DNA of 53,833 bases from CAZMGV01 sp964621525 [NCBI: uncultured bacterium] (GCA_964621525.1 CAZUMS010000027.1:1-53833); one strand, 5' to 3'. Positions 16,284 through 25,365 are shown, numbered from the stretch's first letter. The notes: generated from the letters alone by a model not told the origin. Numbers and translations are program-made.

Positions 16284-17078
16284 GTGCCCGGTACAGATCT
16301 CGAACTGATCCTGTTCTCGACGGCCCCGGCCGTCGTCGCCGCCTCCATGGCCGCTGGAATCGGTTCCTTCATTTCCGACTGGGAATTCCGGGAGAAGGAA
16401 ACGCGGCAGTCGGGAACCGATACGGAGATCAACCGCGAAACCCCCGCAGATCTCCGCCGCCTGACAGCGACAGGAGCTCCCCGCCGGTACTGCCGGATCA
16501 ATAGCTTCGGAGTGGCGACGCCCGGCGAGATCGAAAGCGCGATCGGGGCCGGGGCGACACATCTGATGCTGCCGATGGTGAGCAGCGCCGGTGAGGTGGA
16601 GCAGTACCTCGGGATCGTCGCGGGCAGGGCGGAGGCCGGGATTTTTATCGAGACCCAGCAGGCGGTGGAGCGGCTGGACTCCCTGGCGGCCCTGCCCGCT
16701 GCTTTCGTGTATGTCGGCCTGAACGACCTGATGATCTCAAGGGGCTCGAAACACCTCTTCGCTCCGCTCATGGACGGGACCGTGGACCGCATCCGGGATG
16801 CCTTTGCCGGCCGCCCGCTGGGACTTGCCGGACTGACGGTGCTCGACGGCGGCGCTCCTGTTCCCTGCCGGTATCTGCTCGGAGAAATGGCCCGGCTGGA
16901 CTGCCGTTTCACCTTTCTCCGGCGTTCCTTCCGGCGGGATATCGAAGGGCGTGACCTGCCGCTGGAGATTTCCCGGCTTCGCACTGAATGGCGCCGCCTG
17001 CGGGTGCGGACCGGAGAAGAGATAGAGGCCGACCGGCTCCGGCTCGGGACCTGCCTCCGGCAGCTTTATGACGGATAA
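16284..17078 (+). CDS. HpcH/HpaI aldolase-like TIM-barrel protein
   Basis: A 264-residue protein resembling the HpcH/HpaI and citrate-lyase beta family, which cleave or form C-C bonds next to a carboxylate with a divalent metal. Matching segments are PRRYCRINSFG (substrate arginine strand), LMLPMVSSAGEVE, IFIETQQAVERLDSL (metal-binding Glu) and VYVGLNDLMISRG (equivalent to GxNDLs, metal Asp). It has a GTG start at 16284. The stop lies inside the start of the next gene (11-bp overlap), linking it to a membrane glycosyltransferase. The C-terminal 70 residues are Arg-rich and unlike the family core. The actual substrate is unknown. Confidence 0.65.
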   Translation: MPGTDLELILFSTAPAVVAASMAAGIGSFISDWEFREKETRQSGTDTEINRETPADLRRLTATGAPRRYCRINSFGVATPGEIESAIGAGATHLMLPMVSSAGEVEQYLGIVAGRAEAGIFIETQQAVERLDSLAALPAAFVYVGLNDLMISRGSKHLFAPLMDGTVDRIRDAFAGRPLGLAGLTVLDGGAPVPCRYLLGEMARLDCRFTFLRRSFRRDIEGRDLPLEISRLRTEWRRLRVRTGEEIEADRLRLGTCLRQLYDG

Positions 17079-18627
17079 TCCGGGAGCTGACAGGAACTGG
17101 ACTCTCGCCGTCCTGGCGTGCGGCGCCTTCTGTTTCGTCTGGTACGCCTCGTGGTTCCCCTTCGATTTTCTCGACGAGGGATATGTCCTGTACGTGTCGA
17201 GGGCCGTCGCCGAAGGGCTCGTCCCGCACCGGGATATCCGCCTGTTCAACTATTTCCCCGGCGTGTTCTTCATGTACGGAATCCCGTTTCATGCCGCCGG
17301 TGTCTCGCTCGCCGCCGCCCGGCTGTTCATGGGGCTGGGGCTCGCGGCGGCCGCCGCAATACAGTTCCGCGTTCTGCGGCGGTTTCTTCCACTGAAAGAG
17401 GCGCTGTTTTTCCTGGCAGTCTTTCTCGCGGTTCCGGGCCGCCCGCACCGGTTTTATATCCCGCTGCTGGCCGGTGCAGTGTTACTCGCCTTCCTGCGTT
17501 TCAGGGAAGAGCGGTCTTCCGGCCGGGCGTTCGTGCTGGGCGCTCTGGCAGGGCTCGGCTGGACGATGCGTATCGATCAGGCGGTCATGGGCAGCCTGCT
17601 GGTGCTGCTGCTGGCCCTGGAGCAACGGAAGGACGGCACCCGGGTCCCGTGGCCGGCGCTGTCGGCCGGGGCGGGAGCCGTGACGGCTGTAGCGGCGGCC
17701 GCGTATGCGCAGATGGGGATTCTCGGCGCCTCGGCCGCCCAGATCTTTTCAAGTCCGCTGGGTATCCTGGAGCGCATCCTGAGGAATCCTCCGCGCCTTC
17801 TGCTCCGGCCCGGATTCGGGACGTTCGGAAGGACGGACCCGATCACCGATTTCCTGATGCTGGCCGCCATCGGAGTCTCGCTTGCGTTCCTGATCCTGCT
17901 GTACCGCCGGTGGCGGGATCTGGACGGTTCTGCCGGATGGGCGTTCGCCGGGGCCGCCGTCCTGCTGGCCTGCAACCTGCCTCAGTTTGCCATTGAACGT
18001 CAGGATCCCTGGCACCTGACGGACCGGCTTCCCGCCGTCTGGATCGCCGCCGCCGCCCTCGTCGCCCTGCTGCGTCCGGTTCCGGAGGCCGGACGGTTTC
18101 CGCCGTTCAGGATCGCCGCCGGGGCAATGGCGGTTGTTGTGCTGCTGTGCCTGCTGAAGCCGGTCGAGATCGGAAGCGTTGCCACGTACTTCAGGCCCAG
18201 GGAACAGGTCCGGCTGAGCAACGGGATGGCTTATCCTGCTGCCGCAGGTCTCGGCGGCCGGGAGCTTCTGGAATACCTGCTGCGGAACACTCCGGCTGAC
18301 TCACCCGTTGCCGTGCTCCCCTTCATGCCGGGAATCAATTTCCTGACGGGGCGGAACCCCCCGGGCCGGGATGTCTATTTCATGGAACATTCCGGCTACG
18401 AGGAAGGCGCGGAGGCCGGATACATTGCCGCACTCGACGCCTCCCCTTCGGCGTGGGTCGTCATGCCGGAGGCGCTTTTCTTCGACCGGGACATTCCCCA
18501 CCGGACCGGAGCGGCCATCTACCGGCATATTCAGGAACGGTTCCAGCCCGTTGCCGGAATCGACGGGCTGGTTCTGCTGAAGCGGAGTGCCGGAGCGGGT
18601 CAGCTTTCCGGCGGCAGCGTCCCGTAG
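17068..18627 (+). CDS. GT-C fold membrane glycosyltransferase (GT39/ArnT-like)
   Basis: A 519-residue polytopic protein with ten or more membrane helices. The first extracytoplasmic loop has DFLDEGYVLYVSRAVAEG, the acidic motif typical of dolichyl/undecaprenyl-phosphate-sugar glycosyltransferases, followed by HRDIRLFNYFPG. The C-terminal soluble part (about 380-510) resembles the periplasmic domain of the family. It probably transfers a sugar from a lipid-phosphate donor to a cell-envelope acceptor. It overlaps the aldolase-like gene by 11 bp, and its 3' end overlaps the convergent GT2 gene by 28 bp. A GT2 enzyme that could make the lipid-linked donor lies next door. Confidence 0.78.
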   Translation: MTDNPGADRNWTLAVLACGAFCFVWYASWFPFDFLDEGYVLYVSRAVAEGLVPHRDIRLFNYFPGVFFMYGIPFHAAGVSLAAARLFMGLGLAAAAAIQFRVLRRFLPLKEALFFLAVFLAVPGRPHRFYIPLLAGAVLLAFLRFREERSSGRAFVLGALAGLGWTMRIDQAVMGSLLVLLLALEQRKDGTRVPWPALSAGAGAVTAVAAAAYAQMGILGASAAQIFSSPLGILERILRNPPRLLLRPGFGTFGRTDPITDFLMLAAIGVSLAFLILLYRRWRDLDGSAGWAFAGAAVLLACNLPQFAIERQDPWHLTDRLPAVWIAAAALVALLRPVPEAGRFPPFRIAAGAMAVVVLLCLLKPVEIGSVATYFRPREQVRLSNGMAYPAAAGLGGRELLEYLLRNTPADSPVAVLPFMPGINFLTGRNPPGRDVYFMEHSGYEEGAEAGYIAALDASPSAWVVMPEALFFDRDIPHRTGAAIYRHIQERFQPVAGIDGLVLLKRSAGAGQLSGGSVP

Positions 18628-19367
18628 CGCGAGCGGATCGCGGCGGCCGCTTCCGTCCCGGACGGAAGCCACTTCCGGTCGAGCCCGAGACGCAGGCGGA
18701 TCACGCAGAGCACGGCGCTCAGCCCGGCCCGGAGCCGCATGCCGCCCGTGTAGGCCGATTCTCCGGAGAGGCGGCGGCTGCGTTCAATCGGGACGCTCGC
18801 GGTCCGCAGCCCGGCGCAGCCGATCAGGGCGGTGAGAAACGGTTCCCGCGACGCCATTGACAGGATCCGCTGCCGGGCCGTCCGGTCCATCGCCAGGAAA
18901 CCGCCGGCATCGCGGGGAAGCCCGGTCAGGGCCGAGAGAACCAGCTTGAACAGCCTCGACGTGATGATCCGGCCCAGCGGTTCGTACAGTCCGTGCCGTC
19001 CGCCGAAGACGACGTTCAGCTGTTTCCGCTCCAGCTCTTCGGCCAGCCGGGGGACATCTTCCGGGGGATCCTGCAGGTCGGCGTCCATCACGGCGGCCAG
19101 CGGAGTCTCCACGCAGGCGAGACCGGCCAGGATCGCCGCGTGCTGCCCCCGGTTCCGGTCGAGATCCAGAGCGAGAATCCCCGGCGTCTCTCCGGCGAGT
19201 TTCCTGAGTTCCCCGAGGGAGCCGTCCGGGCATCCGTCGTTCACGAAGATAATGCCGCAGTTCCTGCCGTGGGCGGCGAAAGCGGCCCTGAGCCGCGCCG
19301 ACAGTTCCCGGACGGTATCCCGGTTCCGGTAGACCGGAACGACTACCGTTATCGCGGCGGCGCTCAC
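18600..19367 (-). CDS. family 2 glycosyltransferase (polyprenyl-phosphate sugar transferase-like)
   Basis: A 255-residue GT-A enzyme. It opens ITVVVPVYRNRDTV, with FVNDGCPDGS (nucleotide-binding Asp) and VMDADLQDPPED (the DXD-containing DADLQDPPE stretch of DPM1/ArnC-type enzymes). A later QRILSMAS/RSRRLSGES region is in the place of the acceptor QxxRW-like motif. There is no C-terminal membrane pair, unlike GtrB. It likely makes a polyprenyl-phosphate sugar for the GT-C protein encoded convergently. The ATG overlaps the epimerase stop (ATGA), so the two are coupled. Confidence 0.85.
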   Translation of the reverse strand: MSAAAITVVVPVYRNRDTVRELSARLRAAFAAHGRNCGIIFVNDGCPDGSLGELRKLAGETPGILALDLDRNRGQHAAILAGLACVETPLAAVMDADLQDPPEDVPRLAEELERKQLNVVFGGRHGLYEPLGRIITSRLFKLVLSALTGLPRDAGGFLAMDRTARQRILSMASREPFLTALIGCAGLRTASVPIERSRRLSGESAYTGGMRLRAGLSAVLCVIRLRLGLDRKWLPSGTEAAAAIRSRYGTLPPES

Positions 19368-20290
19368 CGGAATTCCTTTTCTGAAATCCAGCGGATCGAT
19401 TCCCGAAGCCCGGTTTCCAGCGATGTCGCGGCTTTCCAGCCGAGGAGCTTTTCGGCTTTCGACGGATCGGCGGCCCAGAAGTCCGTATCCGACGGGCGCC
19501 GGGGATAGGCGCCGCGCTGGAGCGTGATTGCCCGGCCGGTCAGTTTTTCGATCAGAGCCACGATTTCCTCGTTGCTCGTCTGGATGCCGGTGCCGATGTT
19601 GAAGATCTCGCCGGCAGCAGCCGGGATCTTCAGGGCGGAAGTCACGGCCCCGGCCACATCCCCGGCAAACACGAAGTCGCGCCGGATATCGCCCGTCGTG
19701 AGCGGCAGCGGACTGCCGTCCAGCGCAGCCCGGATCGCGCGGGGGATGAGGCGCCCCTCATGCTCTCCGGGCCCGTAGATCGCGAAGATCCTCAGGACCG
19801 TGACGGGAAACCGGCTGGATGCTGCGGCCTGGAACGTCCGGGTGACTTTCAGCTTGCTCGCCCCTAAGGGCGTCACTGGTGAAGGCGTGTCCGTTTCCCG
19901 GATGGGTCTCGGAAACCGGCCGTACTCCAGCGAACTGCCGAGCAGGACCAGGGAGCGCAGATTCCGCTCCCGGAACGCGGCGACGAGGTTATCGGCCATG
20001 GCCTGATTGGCCGCTTCGAACAGGCCGGGACTCGCCTGGCCGCCCGGCTGGCTCCCGGCTCCCGCGGCATGGATGACTGCCTGAAAGTCCCCGGCGGCAG
20101 CGATTTCATCCACGGCCCGGCGGTTCGTGAGATCGGCGGCCCGGATGTCCACACTCGTTTCGAGTCCGGCGAGCCTGGAGGCCCGCACTGGTGACGATAC
20201 GGTCGCGGTGACGCGGCAGTTTTCCCGGAGCAGGGCCCGGACGATCGCGGACCCGGCGAAGCCTCCGCCCCCGGTCACAAGGACGTTCAT
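19364..20290 (-). CDS. NAD-dependent epimerase/dehydratase family protein, catalytic Tyr absent
   Basis: A 308-residue extended SDR of the sugar-nucleotide type. The N-terminal Rossmann motif is TGGGGFAGS (6-14), then AADLTN, HAAGAGS, and a serine at LLGSSLEYG (119-120). The active-site YxxxK appears as LGASK: Leu142 stands where Tyr is expected, with Lys146 kept. It is encoded by TTA, so not one base from Tyr by sequencing error alone. RIFAIYGPGEHEGR and RDFVFAGDVA are family hallmarks. The start at 20290 puts the Rossmann motif near the N-terminus, and 20326 is an alternative. It is coupled to the GT2 gene. Confidence 0.85.
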   Translation of the reverse strand: MNVLVTGGGGFAGSAIVRALLRENCRVTATVSSPVRASRLAGLETSVDIRAADLTNRRAVDEIAAAGDFQAVIHAAGAGSQPGGQASPGLFEAANQAMADNLVAAFRERNLRSLVLLGSSLEYGRFPRPIRETDTPSPVTPLGASKLKVTRTFQAAASSRFPVTVLRIFAIYGPGEHEGRLIPRAIRAALDGSPLPLTTGDIRRDFVFAGDVAGAVTSALKIPAAAGEIFNIGTGIQTSNEEIVALIEKLTGRAITLQRGAYPRRPSDTDFWAADPSKAEKLLGWKAATSLETGLRESIRWISEKEFR

Positions 20291-20378
20291 CCCCTCGGGG
20301 CTCTGGCGGGATTCTGGTGCGGGCATCTCCCGGCCTGCATATCACACAGGACAGGCGGCGGCAGCCGCAGCTGAAACA

Positions 20379-22310
20379 TCAGATGTCGAACGCGGCGGAG
20401 GCGACGCTGCGGACATCGAGGATCTTCCGGTCCCTCAGCGCGGCAAGAATCGCCGCCACGCAGCGTTCCACGGAGAGCTCGAACGTGTTGACCGAAACAT
20501 CCGGCGCGGCGGGTTCTTCGTAAGGGGCCGTGACGCCCGGCAGGTTCTTGAGGTCTCCGACCTTGGCCTTGGCGTACACGCCCCGCTGGTCGCGCTCGCG
20601 GCAGACGTCGATGGGCGTCGAGACGAACACTTCCACGAGCTGTCCGCCCGCGATTTCCCGGGCGCGGCTCCGGACCGCCTTCGTGGCGGCGAGCGCCGGA
20701 ACGACGGCGATGAGCCCGGCGCGGTTCAGCTCCGCCGCCGACTGCATGGCCTTCAGGAACGCTTCGTCCGGATTCCGGTAGTCCCCGTCCCCGTCCACCA
20801 CCGAAACGGCGCGGCCCGCGTCGAACAGGGTGCGCTCCAGCGCCGTGGCGATGGCCCGCTTGCCCGAGCCAGCAAAGCCGGTGAGCAGCACCGTCACCGG
20901 CTTCTGGCCGAACCGGGCCGTGCGCTCTTCCGCCGTCACGGGGATGAAGCCGCCCCGGCCGCCGCTCGTCGATTCGAGCTTCGAGCCCTTCGAGTAGGGG
21001 TCGCCCACCTCGGGGTCCAGGATCATGCCCGCGCCGACGGTCACGTTCGTCAGCCGGTCGATGACGATGAACGCGCCGGTGGCGCGGTTCTTCGAGTAGG
21101 GGTCCCAGGCGACGGGATCGCTGAACGTGACGCCGCAGCGGCCGATCTCGTTCAGGTTCAGCACCGGCCCCTGCGCCCGCTCCAGCGTGTTCACGTCCAC
21201 GCGGTAGTGGAGCGTGTTCACGATGGCGTTCGTGAAGCGCGTCGTGTGTTTGGCGTAATACTGCCGGCCGGGGACCATCGGCTCCTCGGCCATCCAGACG
21301 ATCATGGCGTCCACGTCGTTGCCGACATGGGGCACGCTGCCGGGTTTCACCAGCATGTCGCCCCGGCTCACGTCGATTTCGGAGGTGAGCGAGATAACGG
21401 GCGCCTGCCCTGCGAACGTCTCCGGAAGGTCGCCGTCGTAGGCCGTGATCGCCTTCACGACGGCCGTCTTGCGGGACGGAAGCGCGAGGATCTCGTCGCC
21501 GGGTTTCAGCGTGCCCGACTCGACCGTCCCGGCGAAGCCGCGGAAGTTCAGGTCCGGGCGGATCACGTACTGGACCGGGAACCGGAAGTCCCGGTAGTTC
21601 TGCTCGCCCGACACGGGAACGGACTCGAGGTACTGCATCAGCACCGGACCCGTGTACCACTGCATGTTCGGGCCCTGCTCGACCACGTTGTCGCCCTTCA
21701 GGGCCGAGATCGGGAAGAAGGTGACGTTTTTCAGGCCCAGCTTGCCCGCGAACCCGGCGTAGTCCGAGCGGATTTTCTCGAAGACATCCTTCGAGTAACC
21801 CACGGCGTCCATCTTGTTGATGGCCACCGCCGTGTGCCGGATGCCGAGCAGCGCCGTGATGAAGCTGTGGCGCAGCGTCTGGGTGGAGATGCCGTTGCGG
21901 GCGTCGATCAGGATGATGGCGAGGTCGCAGGTGGACGCGCCCGTCACCATGTTGCGGGTGTACTGCTCGTGGCCGGGGGTGTCGGCGATGATGAACTTGC
22001 GCTTCGAGGTCGAGAAATACCGGTAGGCGACGTCGATCGTGATGCCCTGCTCGCGCTCGGCTTTCAGGCCGTCCACGAGCAGCGAGAGGTCCAGCTCGCC
22101 GCCCGCCGAGCCGCCCGTCTTCGACGCCTTCTGGATCGCCTGGAGCTGGTCCTCGTAGATCAGCTTGGAATCGTGCAGGAGCCGTCCGATGAGCGTGCTT
22201 TTTCCGTCGTCCACGGAGCCGCAGGTGAGAAAGCGCAGGAGTTCCTTGCGCTCGTGCTCGGCGAGGTACGCCTCGATGTCCTTCTCGATCAGTTCCGACT
22301 GATGCGACAT
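20379..22310 (-). CDS. cysN: CysN-CysC fusion: ATP sulfurylase large subunit with APS-kinase-like domain
   Basis: A 643-residue protein. The CysN part is a translation-factor-type GTPase: P-loop GSVDDGKST (31-39), DTPGHEQY, NKMD, then beta-barrel domains. With CysD it makes adenylyl sulfate from ATP and sulfate, driven by GTP. From about 473 an APS-kinase-like domain follows (DGDGDYRN, CRERDQRGVYAKAKVGDLKNLPG), giving a NodQ-type fusion that would make PAPS. However, its Walker A reads GFAGSGKR, with Arg485 instead of Ser/Thr, and the usual SPF/ER motif is lost, so this domain may be inactive. The start overlaps the cysD stop (ATGA). Confidence 0.93.
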   Translation of the reverse strand: MSHQSELIEKDIEAYLAEHERKELLRFLTCGSVDDGKSTLIGRLLHDSKLIYEDQLQAIQKASKTGGSAGGELDLSLLVDGLKAEREQGITIDVAYRYFSTSKRKFIIADTPGHEQYTRNMVTGASTCDLAIILIDARNGISTQTLRHSFITALLGIRHTAVAINKMDAVGYSKDVFEKIRSDYAGFAGKLGLKNVTFFPISALKGDNVVEQGPNMQWYTGPVLMQYLESVPVSGEQNYRDFRFPVQYVIRPDLNFRGFAGTVESGTLKPGDEILALPSRKTAVVKAITAYDGDLPETFAGQAPVISLTSEIDVSRGDMLVKPGSVPHVGNDVDAMIVWMAEEPMVPGRQYYAKHTTRFTNAIVNTLHYRVDVNTLERAQGPVLNLNEIGRCGVTFSDPVAWDPYSKNRATGAFIVIDRLTNVTVGAGMILDPEVGDPYSKGSKLESTSGGRGGFIPVTAEERTARFGQKPVTVLLTGFAGSGKRAIATALERTLFDAGRAVSVVDGDGDYRNPDEAFLKAMQSAAELNRAGLIAVVPALAATKAVRSRAREIAGGQLVEVFVSTPIDVCRERDQRGVYAKAKVGDLKNLPGVTAPYEEPAAPDVSVNTFELSVERCVAAILAALRDRKILDVRSVASAAFDI

Positions 22311-23218
22311 CAGAAGTACCCCTCGCGCTTCTTCTGCTCCATCGACCCCTGCTCGTCGTAGTCGATCATGCGCCCCTGCCGCTCGGACTGCTTCGCCAGC
22401 AGCATCTCCTGGATGATTTCGGGCAGGGTCGCCGCATTCGATTCGATGGCGCCTGAAAGCGGATAGCAGCCGAGCGTGCGGAAGCGGACTTTTTTCGTGA
22501 CCGGCTTCTCGCCCGGCAGGAACCGGAACCGCTCGTCGTCCACCATGATCAGGTTGCCGTCGCGCTCCACCACGGGGCGCTCTTTCGCGAAGTAGAGGTC
22601 GGGGAGCGGGATGTTCTCGAGGTAGACGTACTGCCACACGTCCAGCTCGGTCCAGTTGGAGAGCGGGAACACCCGGATGCTCTCCCCCTTGTTCACCTTG
22701 CCGTTGTAAAGCTTCCACAGTTCCGGCCGCTGGTTCTTGGGGTCCCAGCGGTGGAACTTGTCGCGGAACGAGTAGACCCGTTCCTTGGCGCGGGATTTCT
22801 CCTCGTCGCGGCGCGCGCCGCCGAAGGCCGCGTTGTAGCCGCCCTCGGTGAGCGCCTGGAGGAGCCCCTCGGTCTTCATGATCTGGGTGTGTTTCTGGCT
22901 GCCGTGGTCGAACGGGTTGATGTTCTCGGCGACGCCGCGGGGATTCACATGCACCCGCAGGTCGAGGCCCAGCTCCTTCGCGATCCAGCTCCGGAACCGG
23001 TACATCTCGCGGAACTTCCAGCGGGTGTCCACGTGCAGCAGCGGGAACGGGATGCGCCCCGGGTGGAACGCCTTCTGCGCGAGCCGGAGCATCGTCGCCG
23101 AGTCCTTCCCGATGGAATAGAGCATCACCGGGTTGTCGAACTCGGCCGCCACCTCGCGGATGATGTGGATGCTTTCCGCTTCGAGCTGCTTGAGATGGGT
23201 GAGACGGTATTTGTCCAT
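22310..23218 (-). CDS. cysD: sulfate adenylyltransferase small subunit CysD
   Basis: A 302-residue PP-loop ATP-pyrophosphatase: [10 protein letters not shown] (35-44) is the PP motif, and [29 protein letters not shown] and [12 protein letters not shown] are CysD signatures. It is full length, ending in the usual REGYF. It forms the catalytic subunit with CysN for sulfate activation in the cytosol. It is first gene of the cysD-cysNC operon. A good sigma70 promoter (TTGACT, 17 bases, TTAAAC) lies about 75 bp upstream. No CysH or sulfite reductase gene lies nearby, so the product could feed sulfation or assimilation elsewhere. Confidence 0.97.
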   Translation of the reverse strand: MDKYRLTHLKQLEAESIHIIREVAAEFDNPVMLYSIGKDSATMLRLAQKAFHPGRIPFPLLHVDTRWKFREMYRFRSWIAKELGLDLRVHVNPRGVAENINPFDHGSQKHTQIMKTEGLLQALTEGGYNAAFGGARRDEEKSRAKERVYSFRDKFHRWDPKNQRPELWKLYNGKVNKGESIRVFPLSNWTELDVWQYVYLENIPLPDLYFAKERPVVERDGNLIMVDDERFRFLPGEKPVTKKVRFRTLGCYPLSGAIESNAATLPEIIQEMLLAKQSERQGRMIDYDEQGSMEQKKREGYF

Positions 23219-23287
23219 GGATTCCAGCGGGTTGAGCCGCCCGGCCGGTGCCGGAAACCGGCCCGGCCCTGACGTCGACCGCAGGGG

Positions 23288-23316
23288 GTTTAAGGTTCGC
23301 GCAAGGGGCCAGTCAA
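23288..23316 (-). promoter_or_regulatory. predicted sigma70 promoter of cysD-cysNC
   Basis: On the minus strand, TTGACT (23316-23311) and TTAAAC (23293-23288) are separated by exactly 17 bases, upstream of the cysD ATG at 23218. It lies in the 120-bp gap after ispH, whose own transcription runs the same way but begins further right. Confidence 0.55.
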
Positions 23317-23338
23317 GCGGTGAAACGGATGCCGGCCC

Positions 23339-24232
23339 TTACGCCGCGGCCTGGGGGAGCGGGTCGATCGGTTCCAGGATCTTCGCCACGCGGTACATGG
23401 CGGCGGGCGGGGTCGAGGCCCCGGCGGTGACGCCCACCTTGCGGTACTTGCGCATCTCGGCGAGGTCCAGTTCCGCCTCGTTCTCGATGTGGTAGGTCGG
23501 GCGGCCCCGGTCGCGCGACATCTGGGCGAGGCGGCAGGTGTTGGCCGAGTGGTGCGAGCCGATCACGACGATCGCGTCGCAGTGCTCGATGAGGAGCTTG
23601 AGATCCGTCTGGCGCGAGGTCGTCGCCTCGCAGATCGTGTTGAACGCCTCGAGCTGCGGGTAGCGGATCTTGAGCGCATCGACGATGGCCCAGAAGTTCT
23701 CCGCCTCCTGCGTGGACTGGCTCACGGCGCAGATCGGCTCCGCGGCCGGGAAGGCGACATCCTTCACCTGCGCGGGGTTCTCGACGACCATCCCCTTGCC
23801 CTTCGCGGTGTAGCCCATGATGCCGTCCGTCTCGGCGTGGTTGGCGTCGCCCACCACGATGACGTTGTAGCCCTTGTTCACGTGCTTCTTCACGGTGGCG
23901 TGGATGATGCCGACGTCCGGGCAGGTGCCGTCGAACACCTTCTTGCCCTTCTCGCGGATGGTCTTGATGCGGGTGCGCTCGTGCGGGGTGATGCCGTGGG
24001 CGCGCAGGACGACGGCGTCCACGGGCCAGGTCTCGACCTTGGGGTCGGCTTCCGCCTTCACGGCCGTGACGCCGAGATCGCGCAGGGGCTTCAAGGCCTC
24101 GTCGTTGTGGACCAGCGGGCCGTAGGTGCCCACCTTCAGGGAGGGGTTCTCCTCCGCCACCTTGCGGGCCATGTCGATCGCCCGCTCCACGCCCCAGCAG
24201 AATCCGCCGCTCTGTGCAACCACCACTTCCAC
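23339..24232 (-). CDS. ispH: 4-hydroxy-3-methylbut-2-enyl diphosphate reductase IspH/LytB
   Basis: A 297-residue iron-sulfur enzyme of the last step of the MEP isoprenoid pathway, reducing HMBPP to IPP and DMAPP in the cytosol. The three cluster cysteines are present: Cys12 (GGFCWGVERA), Cys104 (DGTCPDVG) and Cys201 (NTICEATTSRQ). The HG motif (LRAHGITP), the AVSQST motif and the GSHHSANTCRL motif are intact. It is slightly compact but complete. It reads in the same direction as cysD, with 120 bp between them. Confidence 0.96.
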   Translation of the reverse strand: MEVVVAQSGGFCWGVERAIDMARKVAEENPSLKVGTYGPLVHNDEALKPLRDLGVTAVKAEADPKVETWPVDAVVLRAHGITPHERTRIKTIREKGKKVFDGTCPDVGIIHATVKKHVNKGYNVIVVGDANHAETDGIMGYTAKGKGMVVENPAQVKDVAFPAAEPICAVSQSTQEAENFWAIVDALKIRYPQLEAFNTICEATTSRQTDLKLLIEHCDAIVVIGSHHSANTCRLAQMSRDRGRPTYHIENEAELDLAEMRKYRKVGVTAGASTPPAAMYRVAKILEPIDPLPQAAA

Positions 24233-24497
24233 GTTGTCACCGGCCTCCGTGCCGTTTGCTCTGAAGGTCCCGCCCGCTAACGGCGGAAACGCTCAGGGAG
24301 TTGAGGTTGCCCCGCCGGGCCCGGTAGTTTCAAGTCCGCGTGAAAGGGGTGCCCCGTCCCGGTAAGTGCCCGGTATAACGGGTCTTTTGCCTTGACGGCC
24401 CCGGCGGTTCTACATACCTCCCATCGGGTGAAGCCGGTAGCTGGCGGGCGGGGAACCCTGCGGCTTTCGTTCGGCCTCCCGAAGGGGGAACTCAATC
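24233..24497. promoter_or_regulatory. divergent promoter region ispH / DUF4124 gene
   Basis: A 265-bp gap between divergent genes. On the plus strand TTGCCT (24387-24392) and TACATA (24411-24416) are 18 bases apart and could drive the DUF4124 gene. The GAAGGGGG at 24481-24488 precedes its GTG start. No convincing minus-strand promoter for ispH is seen. Confidence 0.3.
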
Positions 24498-25352
24498 GTG
24501 AACCGGTATCGCGTGTGCCTCGCAGCGCTCGTGGCGGTGCTTTTCGTCATGCCCGCCGCTCCGTCGTCCGCCAAGGAATATTACGAGTGGACCGACGAGA
24601 TGGGCGTCCGCCACATCACCGACGAGTTCTCGAAGGTCCCCGCCGAATACCGGAGCCGCACGACGGTGAAGGGCGCGAAAGTACTCGCCGAGACCGTCGA
24701 GCAGATGAACGTGATGGAAGGCCGCGCCTCCGAGGGCAACCGCATGGTGAACCTCGAGGATATCGCCGCGAGCTTCGAGATCCCCGACGCCTACACCACC
24801 GACAAGGGAACCTGGAAGGGCGAGGAGTTCCGCGAACTGGGCCACAAGACCGGCGAGCGGGGCGAGCGCGCCTATTCGAACCGCAGCGTGGACATCCAGG
24901 TGATCACGCTCCCGGCCATGAAGGCGACGACCCTCGTCTCGGCCGTCATCACGGGCGTCGAGGCGGCGCGGATGTACCTCAAGGAACACCCCGGCGAGGA
25001 CACGGACCTCATCGCCTTCGTGAAGTCGGCGAGGCTCCTGCCCGTATCGGGCCACGTGGTGTTCTCGTTCGCGCCGTCCGGCGCGGGCGGCAAGGACCCC
25101 GTGGAGGTGCAGGTGTTCGTGGGCGCGTACGGCCTCGCCTGGGTCCGCTGGACCGGCCCCGCAGCCGAGCAGCAGAAGGTCCGCGAGCTCGTCCTCTCCA
25201 CCTGGAAGAACCAGGGCGCACCGGTGGCCCTCGTCCCGTTCAAGCCGGACGACCTGAACCACCCCATCATCCAGGGCGCCGCGGCCGCCGTCATTATCCT
25301 GCTGGCCGCGATCACCGGCCTCTTTATCTGGCTCAAGAAGCGCAGGGACTGA
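24498..25352 (+). CDS. DUF4124-domain protein with C-terminal membrane anchor
   Basis: A 284-residue envelope protein. A signal peptide (MNRYRVCLAALVAVLFVMPAAPSSA) leads into a DUF4124 motif (EYYEWTDEMGVRHITDEFSKVP, residues 27-48), a small beta domain found at the N-terminus of many periplasmic proteins. The middle (about 90-240) is a soluble domain I do not recognise. A single membrane helix near 255-277 (AAAVIILLAAITGLFIWL) ends in KKRRD, putting the bulk in the periplasm. It has a GTG start with a GAAGGGGG RBS. The function is unknown. Confidence 0.72.
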   Translation: MNRYRVCLAALVAVLFVMPAAPSSAKEYYEWTDEMGVRHITDEFSKVPAEYRSRTTVKGAKVLAETVEQMNVMEGRASEGNRMVNLEDIAASFEIPDAYTTDKGTWKGEEFRELGHKTGERGERAYSNRSVDIQVITLPAMKATTLVSAVITGVEAARMYLKEHPGEDTDLIAFVKSARLLPVSGHVVFSFAPSGAGGKDPVEVQVFVGAYGLAWVRWTGPAAEQQKVRELVLSTWKNQGAPVALVPFKPDDLNHPIIQGAAAAVIILLAAITGLFIWLKKRRD

Positions 25353-25365
25353 GAAAATCCCCCTG

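Noticed and set aside
20127-22361. Plus-strand open frame opposite the epimerase and CysN-CysC genes
   Set aside because: The Arg/His/Gly-rich translation has no motif. Both strongly supported genes lie on the other strand.
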